A DNA stretch of 12,199 nt from Ochromonadaceae sp. CCMP2298 (taxonomy: Eukaryota > Sar > Synurophyceae > Ochromonadales > Ochromonadaceae): the NCBI GenBank assembly GCA_026770595.1, contig MU634441.1, forward strand, positions 1 through 12,199, written 5' to 3'. Each line of letters opens with the position of its first letter. Within the stretch, counting starts at the first letter, position 1. The translations under genes were made by a program, and so were the position numbers. This document shows, one piece after another, positions 9,101 through 12,199 of the stretch. The notes under the pieces are model-generated. The model did no database searches and was not told where the DNA came from. It was given only the letters and a program-made list of their open reading frames with translations.

Positions 9101-10147
9101 CAGGATACAAACTACGGGCGCGGTGTGAAGCTGCAACGACTCACATCAGAGCAGCTGGGGAAACTGGAACCTGACGAGGAAGGCCGTGTGCATGTGGCTG
9201 TTGGGCTAGTCTACAGCCTGCAGGCACTCACTGATACGCCACCCTTCATGCTTGTCGACCGGGGGAACGAGAACCAGCGGAAGAAGCGACTCCAGAAAGT
9301 CAACACTACTGCCGTACAGATGCGTGCAAATGGCTTTGACTGCGCTGAGATGCAGCAGCACCCGGGCTGCTTCGTGCACTGGGAACCGGGCAGTGCCGTC
9401 CCGCTGGCGTGTCTAGCGCTACAGTTCACGGCGTCGTGCGCTATCTGCATGGACGTCTGCCTGAAGAAGGAGGGCTTCTTCTGCTCACAGGGGCACTTCG
9501 TGTGCTGGGAAGGGTGCTTCGGGCCCTACGCCGAGGCTGCAGCACAGCCCGGGGCTCAGCAGAGTCTGGATGGAGAGGGAAATCTGCTCTGCCCCCACTG
9601 CAAGGAGCCATACAACTTGCACCGCATCGCGCAGGGCGGACCGAACGATGTCTTCGAGCGGCTGATGAAGCTCAAGTTTGACGTGCTGGCGGGCCAGAAG
9701 GTGGAGAAGGAGCTGGAGGCGCAGAGAGTTAGGCTGGAGGAGGAGCATCGCCGCATCCAGGCCATGGAGCACGAGGACAGGGGGGCCTTTCTCCTCTACA
9801 CGGACATTGTGGACTCCATTTTGAATTTGCGCTGTCCGGCATGCAAAGCTGCATTTGTGGACTTCGAGGGTTGCTTCGCCCTCACCTGCGGACGAAATAA
9901 TTGCCGTCGTGCCTTCTGCGCATGGTGCCTTGCTGACTGCGGGAATGACGCACACGCACATGTGGCCCACTGTGCAGAGGGTGGTGGTATGTTTGGGAGC
10001 CTTGACGTATTTAACGCCCACCACCGCAAGCGCCGCAGCGTGAAGGTGGCAGAGAGACTCCGCGGGGAGAACAAGAAGACTCAAGGCAAGGTCCTCAAGC
10101 TGCTGAAGAAGGACCTAGAGGATCTCAACATCACAGTTACTTTGTGA
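3..10147 (+). CDS. Giant ZNFX1/UPF1-like SF1 helicase with Cys/His arrays and a RING-RING2-like tail (5' partial, three exons)
   Basis: Exons are 3-2177, 2335-2703 and 2789-10147 (TGA 10145-10147), giving at least 3298 residues. The frame is open to the left edge and has no ATG before 699 (residue 231), so the true start lies upstream or in an earlier exon. Seen directly: Walker A GPPGTGKS (717-724), motif Ia SYKNHALDEFL (755-765), a Walker B variant VVVEEACEVME (EEAC 1680-1683), GDHRQLP (1706-1712), LDEQRRM (1765-1771), VDRYQGDE (1925-1932) and RNRFIVAVSRPRLG (1953-1966). This is the motif order of UPF1/ZNFX1-type superfamily 1 ATP-dependent nucleic-acid helicases. Around the core are an internal Cys/His array (922-1255), an NF-X1 finger (2054-2073), CGH repeats to about 2831, a RING (3063-3117) and a RING2-like domain (3195-3241). 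The C terminus is basic (HHRKRR and a Lys-rich stretch), so nuclear or RNA contacts are possible. Known family roles are RNA surveillance, small-RNA inheritance and antiviral RNA sensing. Substrate and role here are inferred only. The helicase identity is secure; the 5' end is not. Confidence 0.9.
35..204. repeat. CAA/AAC trinucleotide repeat with interruptions
   Basis: Long runs of CAA (about 65-97, 137-172 and 178-199) are broken by AGAAGCAGC and CATACA units, forming a higher-order repeat. In the frame joined to the helicase it encodes poly-Asn with RSS and NIH interruptions. The frame starting at position 2 is also open here and would encode poly-Gln, ending near 281. Which frame is translated, or whether this is untranslated, cannot be settled from the sequence. 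Confidence 0.85.
548..670 (+). repeat. GGGCAG/GGACAG hexamer array encoding (Gly-Gln)n
   Basis: Imperfect tandem copies of GGGCAG, GGACAG and GGGCGG encode about 40 residues of alternating Gly-Gln with Arg substitutions (residues 181-221). Hexamer gain or loss keeps the frame, so length variation between alleles is likely. The sense strand has many runs of three or four G spaced by two bases, the pattern of G-quadruplex-forming DNA and RNA. The opposite strand reads as a meaningless Pro-Leu repeat. Confidence 0.88.
1206..1403 (+). other. Small Cys/His cluster in the N-terminal region
   Basis: Residues 400-465 begin with CRH and end in a CxxxGHxxxxCxxC-like pattern (ACHRSGHDTVCADC), which looks like half of a treble-clef or RING-type zinc site. 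The stretch between the two ends is G-rich and may be an in-frame intron (see findings), which would bring the Cys/His residues closer together. No named family is recognised. The cluster lies upstream of the helicase motifs. Confidence 0.5.
2178..2334 (+). other. Intron 1 (157 nt, GT-AG, phase 0)
   Basis: The donor is GTGAGC straight after AAG (Lys723) and the acceptor is ACAG at 2331-2334. Splicing joins GPPGTGK to SYVGV and so completes the Walker A motif. Unspliced, the frame meets a TAG at 2211-2213. The length is not a multiple of three. A branch-point candidate, TCTAAT, has its A at 2312, 22 nt before the acceptor. Confidence 0.93.
2704..2788 (+). other. Intron 2 (85 nt, GT-AG, phase 0)
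   Basis: The donor is GTCAGT after CAG (Gln846). The acceptor is TTCCAG, ending at 2788 after a T-rich tract. Splicing joins DGTEQ to LLVENLPVA and moves from reading frame 1 to frame 2, which then stays open for 2452 codons. A branch-point candidate, TTTAAC, has its A at 2758, 30 nt before the acceptor. Without splicing, the exon 2 frame becomes low-quality Arg/Pro-rich sequence that stops at 3177. Confidence 0.92.
3014..4015 (+). other. Cys/His array inserted in the helicase core (CxxHxC modules)
   Basis: Residues 922-1255. The core C-x2-H-x-C recurs eight times, starting at residues 962, 985, 1014, 1035, 1061, 1083, 1110 and 1142, usually after Tyr, Phe or Leu and followed by a further Cys 2-5 residues on. 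Spacing is 21-32 residues. Looser copies flank these (CAESHAC at 937, CALHPLC, CAEH). The array ends with a C-x10-C-x3-C-x10-C-x2-H motif at 1226-1255. It is probably a string of small zinc-binding folds for protein or RNA contact. No standard family name can be assigned by eye. Confidence 0.75.
4115..5006 (+). other. Acidic Ser/Asp/Glu linkers with a second zinc motif and a Pro tract
   Basis: Two acidic, probably disordered stretches (residues about 1289-1326 and 1451-1584) are rich in SD, DSD and EE and have many casein-kinase-2-like sites. Between them is a C-x10-C-x2-C-x13-C-x2-H motif (Cys1364, 1375, 1378, 1392, His1395) that closely matches the spacing of the motif at 1226-1255. A Pro-rich tract follows at 4457-4496. 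This segment completes the insertion between helicase motifs Ia and II. Confidence 0.7.
5273..6170 (+). other. Helicase core, motifs II to VI
   Basis: This is the C-terminal part of the SF1 ATPase. It holds motif II with EEAC, motif III GDHRQLP, the LDEQRRM motif, an ITIITPYKGQ strand, the VDRYQGDE motif and the RNRFIVAVSRPR arginine-finger motif, all in canonical order. Low-complexity Gly-Arg (from 5486) and Ser-Ala (about 6194-6213) tracts sit in the loops. All motifs needed for ATP hydrolysis are present, although the first acidic residue of motif II is Glu instead of Asp. Confidence 0.9.
6410..6469 (+). other. NF-X1-type zinc finger
   Basis: Residues 2054-2073 fit the pattern C-x3-C-x-H-x-L-x-C-G-H-x-C-x3-C-H, the classic NF-X1 finger (Cys2054, Cys2058, His2060, Cys2064, His2066, Cys2068, Cys2072, His2073). 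It lies just after the helicase core, as in ZNFX1-type proteins, and is the only intact copy. Confidence 0.85.
6653..8743 (+). other. Degenerate CGH repeat array (NF-X1-like)
   Basis: Residues 2135-2831 carry units of C-G-H followed 5-7 residues later by Cys. Clear CGH copies start at residues 2135, 2171, 2297, 2516, 2596, 2632 and 2711. Variants are at 2203 (CGC), 2235 (CQH), 2449 (CEH), 2480 (CGL) and 2802 (CRH). Three copies (2297, 2596, 2711) share a longer unit, CGH...PC..AF. The array probably derives from NF-X1 fingers by duplication and decay. Its ligand is unknown. Confidence 0.75.
9437..9973 (+). other. C-terminal RING, helix and RING2-like ubiquitin-ligase module
   Basis: The first unit (residues 3063-3117) reads C-x2-C-x11-C-x3-H-x2-C-x3-C-x24-C-x2-C, close to a RING. 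A Cys-free 77-residue linker with a charged helix or coiled coil (about 3145-3177) follows. The second unit (3195-3241) reads C-x2-C-x9-C-x4-C-x4-C-x4-C-x2-C, then further Cys/His. That is the same cysteine spacing as parkin RING2, placing Cys3208 where the thioester-forming cysteine sits. E3 ligase activity is inferred. Confidence 0.72.
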
Positions 10148-10427
10148 TTACATAAGCGGATGTTTGTTGTATGAAAAGAAAACAAAGCTACAGAACAATT
10201 GATGCACAGTGTTTTGTTTGAAATTTCACAATGAAGAATATTTGTGCATGCTACTCTCTGTACTCATAGAGAAAGTGTGTCGAGCAGACGATGCAGCTGC
10301 AAGAATATAGACGATTAATGGGTGCAGCCACTGGCTGCGGCTTGTTTTGTGCATCTCTGATGGGCGTATTAAGCCGTGCTCCACCGGGTCTGGGCAAAAC
10401 CCAGCAGCTCTCCAGGCCATGGCCACC
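10148..10427. other. AT-rich spacer between convergent genes
   Basis: This stretch must hold the 3' UTRs and polyadenylation sites of both genes. I see no AATAAA or ATTAAA hexamer in the expected place on either strand, only T/G-rich stretches (for example near 10160-10172). I find no RNA gene or plausible ORF confined to it. Confidence 0.6.
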
Positions 10428-11897
10428 CTAGCCCTCCACCCCCGCCTTCTCCCCGCTCTGGCTGCTAGACAGAACCCGTACGCGCAGGGCCCGCAGCTCT
10501 TCCCTGGAAAGGGGGGTGCCAGCACCAGCACCATCACCATCCACTTCCAGTGCCTCTCCCAGCCCCAGCCCCTGCCTCTGGTTCTGCGCACCCTCCGTCG
10601 CCATCCCAGCCCGCACCGCAGCGATGGCGGCATGAAGAGAGGAGGGCTGCACCCGCCCCTGCTCCTGCTCGGACAGCAGCGCGGCGCCCAGCATGCGCTG
10701 AAGCACCTGTACCCGCTCCACCTCCGGGAGCTGCAGCAGTGCGTACCACTCAGCACTGCTGGGGCTGCCTGTGTGGAGGGTGGGTGCAAGGTTACTGTGG
10801 GGGGGTGCATGGGCTGTTGTCCCCATTGATTGCTTGCTGTTAGCCTGTCCCTGCATCTGTGATTGTTTTGGCTTCGTGGGAGTGGGTGTCATAGCGGGTG
10901 CGGGCAGTTGGTATCTCTGCTCAGTGTTCGCACGCTTGACGACTCCCTCCGCCTCGGCTCTCTTCATAGCAGTAGTGGCGGGCGCAGGAGCAGGTGCAGG
11001 AGCAGCTGCAGGCGCAGGCGCAAGAGTCGCATCTAAGACGTATCTCTCGACAGCAGCACGATGTCTCCCTCCACCCTCTTGTTCCTGTTCTTGTGCCTGT
11101 GTCTGGCTTTCAAAATTTTGCAGCCTGCTCTGCAGCATCTGCCCCTTGCCCAGCTGGGCGGCCCGCTTCTGCCGAGCCTCCTCCTCCTCCTCCTTCTGTC
11201 GCAGGGCCAGGCCCCTGAGCCTACAGCGCTCCTTTTTTTCGTCCACTAGCTGCTTCTCCGCATCTGCCATCTTCTGGTTGAAGGCGTCGTTGCGCTCCTG
11301 TCGCTCACGCACAGCCTTACGAGCGTTATTCACGCGCAGCAAGCGCAAGGGTTCAGCTTTGGGGTCCCGACCAGGATTGTCTTCCTCCCATTGCTGCTGT
11401 AGGAAGGAGCGTGCGTCGTCCCAGTCCACGTCGAGGGTCTGCATCGCCTCCATCACGCTCTGCGCAGACGGCTCGTATGTCGGAGTATTTGGCAGCACCG
11501 CTCCACCCAGCACCCCCGACCCGCCTACCGGGCGAACGGAGAGCATGCGCTGGTACTCCGCCTCACCTGCCTGGCGCTGCTGCTGAAGCCTTCTCTGCTT
11601 TTCGGTCAGCACTCTCCCTTGCTGCTGCGTTTGTTCTTGACCTGCTTGTTGTTCTGCTTGTTGTTCACCCTCATCGGGATCCTCATCGGCCTGACGCCTC
11701 ATGCCTGTAGCTGTACTGGGGGAATTCTCTTGTTCAGAAAGTCTGCTCGCTCTTCGCAGGAGACGAGTGGCGCGATAGATAGTAGCTGCAACTTCGCTCG
11801 CGCTTCGCAGGGATTGTGAGTTGCTGCTTTGGGGAAGGTCTATTGTGGGAGCAGACAAGAGTCGTCTAGCTACCGCTCTGCCAGAAAAAAGAGGCAT
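10428..11897 (-). CDS. Hypothetical coiled-coil, Gln/Glu/Arg-rich protein, 489 aa
   Basis: The ATG is at 11897-11895 and TAG at 10430-10428, with no intron needed. I do not recognise the family. Residues 1-53 hold nine Arg and only two acidic residues, with hydrophobic and Ser/Ala spacing, resembling a mitochondrial or plastid presequence. Residues 66-115 are Gln/Glu-rich. Residues 145-175 (with a WDDARSFLQQQW motif) look folded. Residues 180-265 form a charged helix, likely a coiled coil, with an EEEEE run. Residues 292-308 are an Ala-Pro repeat and 330-380 look disordered. A second short helical segment (381-410) begins SSAEWYALLQLPEVERVQVLQ. The next in-frame Met is at residue 66. The start codon has C at -3, a weak context. 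The gene is convergent with the helicase gene, and nothing links their functions. That it is coding is fairly secure from ORF length and non-random composition. Confidence 0.72.
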   Translation of the reverse strand: MPLFSGRAVARRLLSAPTIDLPQSSNSQSLRSASEVAATIYRATRLLRRASRLSEQENSPSTATGMRRQADEDPDEGEQQAEQQAGQEQTQQQGRVLTEKQRRLQQQRQAGEAEYQRMLSVRPVGGSGVLGGAVLPNTPTYEPSAQSVMEAMQTLDVDWDDARSFLQQQWEEDNPGRDPKAEPLRLLRVNNARKAVRERQERNDAFNQKMADAEKQLVDEKKERCRLRGLALRQKEEEEEARQKRAAQLGKGQMLQSRLQNFESQTQAQEQEQEGGGRHRAAVERYVLDATLAPAPAAAPAPAPAPATTAMKRAEAEGVVKRANTEQRYQLPAPAMTPTPTKPKQSQMQGQANSKQSMGTTAHAPPHSNLAPTLHTGSPSSAEWYALLQLPEVERVQVLQRMLGAALLSEQEQGRVQPSSLHAAIAAVRAGMATEGAQNQRQGLGLGEALEVDGDGAGAGTPLSREELRALRVRVLSSSQSGEKAGVEG

Positions 11898-11908
11898 TTG
11901 TGATCCAT
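11870..11908 (-). other. Upstream ORF overlapping the start of the 489-aa gene
   Basis: An ATG at 11908-11906 lies 11 nt before the main ATG and out of frame. It has A at -3 and G at +4, a stronger context than the main start. It encodes 12 codons and ends at TAG 11872-11870, inside the main ORF. If the transcript includes it, it should lower translation of the main ORF. Confidence 0.5.
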
Positions 11909-11910
11909 AC

Positions 11911-11962
11911 TGTTGTACTTCCCTGTTGTACTTCCCTGTTGTACTTCCCTGTTGTACTTCCC
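11911..11962. repeat. Four perfect copies of a 13-bp repeat
   Basis: The unit is TGTTGTACTTCCC on the plus strand (GGGAAGTACAACA in the sense of the minus-strand gene), at 11911-11923, 11924-11936, 11937-11949 and 11950-11962 with no mismatch. It lies 14-65 nt before the minus-strand ATG, so it is either in the 5' UTR or the core promoter. Confidence 0.92.
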
Positions 11963-11995
11963 CTCTAGAAATCGTATTCCGTCTGGATTGAATCG

Positions 11996-12003
11996 TATTT
12001 ATA
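11996..12003 (-). promoter_or_regulatory. TATA-like box of the minus-strand gene
   Basis: The minus strand reads TATAAATA here within an AT-rich stretch, about 100 nt before the ATG. A start site 25-35 nt downstream would fall near 11965-11970 and make almost the whole 5' UTR out of the 13-bp repeats. This is judged from sequence match and position only. Confidence 0.5.
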
Positions 12004-12199
12004 ATTCGTTTTTCGTCTTTTTTCCAATTAAACCCACTCGGTAGTTACATACATTTTTAAAAAAACCTTGTTTTGACCAAAAACCCAAATGTGGTGCCAT
12101 TTCTGTGGATCGATGATTCAATCAAAACCCTCTCGTCTGCGGCGGAGGCGCCCCGCCCACCCACATACACGGTGGGTACCTTATACTCGCCACAGCGCA
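12004..12199. other. Right-edge region with no supported gene
   Basis: An AT-rich stretch to about 12100 (with T and A runs) is followed by a GC-rich stretch holding a GC-box-like CCCCGCCC at 12151-12158. A plus-strand ATG at 12113 opens a frame of 29 codons that runs off the edge, Arg/Pro-rich and unrecognised. It could be the start of a divergent gene or chance. Confidence 0.4.

Noticed and set aside
10771-11586. 271-codon plus-strand ORF opposite the minus-strand gene
   Set aside because: It reads as Ser/Ala/Cys-rich antisense of the Gln/Glu/Arg-rich ORF. The minus strand has the longer ORF, a structured composition and an upstream TATA-like box.
12159-12177. Short inverted repeat ACCCAC / GTGGGT with a 7-nt loop
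   Set aside because: Six-base arms in GC-rich DNA are expected by chance, and nothing in the context supports a terminator or operator.

Overview
The window is nuclear DNA from a eukaryote. It holds one very long protein gene interrupted by short GT-AG introns, convergent with a second gene on the other strand. Coding DNA is GC-rich and full of hexanucleotide and trinucleotide repeats that encode dipeptide or homopolymer tracts (Asn, Gly-Gln, Gly-Arg, Ser-Ala, Ala-Pro). The spacer and the right edge are AT-rich. Few short introns, large multidomain proteins and a standard genetic code suggest a protist, alga, oomycete-like organism or early-diverging fungus. The sequence alone does not let me name the lineage.

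Layout. From the left edge to 10147 (+) runs a 5'-partial gene of at least 3298 codons in three exons (3-2177, 2335-2703, 2789-10147). It encodes a giant ZNFX1/UPF1-like superfamily 1 helicase. In order along the protein: low-complexity Asn and Gly-Gln tracts; a mostly helical N-terminal region with a small Cys/His cluster; helicase motifs I and Ia; a roughly 900-residue insertion made of a Cys/His array, paired small zinc motifs and acidic linkers; helicase motifs II to VI; one textbook NF-X1 zinc finger followed by about 700 residues of degenerate CGH repeats; a Cys-poor linker; and a C-terminal RING, helix and RING2-like unit. The RING2-like part matches the cysteine spacing of parkin RING2, including a candidate catalytic cysteine. 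Residue numbers here count position 9 as residue 1.

After a 280-base AT-rich spacer comes the end of a minus-strand gene (11897 to 10428) for a 489-residue protein. It is rich in Gln, Glu and Arg, has a coiled coil, and has an Arg-rich N terminus that could be an organelle presequence. Its upstream region has a TATA-like box, four perfect copies of a 13-bp repeat, and a short overlapping upstream ORF. The last 200 bases hold no gene I can support.

How the genes work together. By family analogy the helicase gene would join RNA binding and remodelling to ubiquitin ligation, as in RNA surveillance or antiviral ZNFX1-type proteins. That is inference. Nothing ties the minus-strand gene to it except tail-to-tail adjacency. 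The most novel-looking points are the zinc-array insertion inside the helicase core and the IBR-less RING/RING2-like tail.
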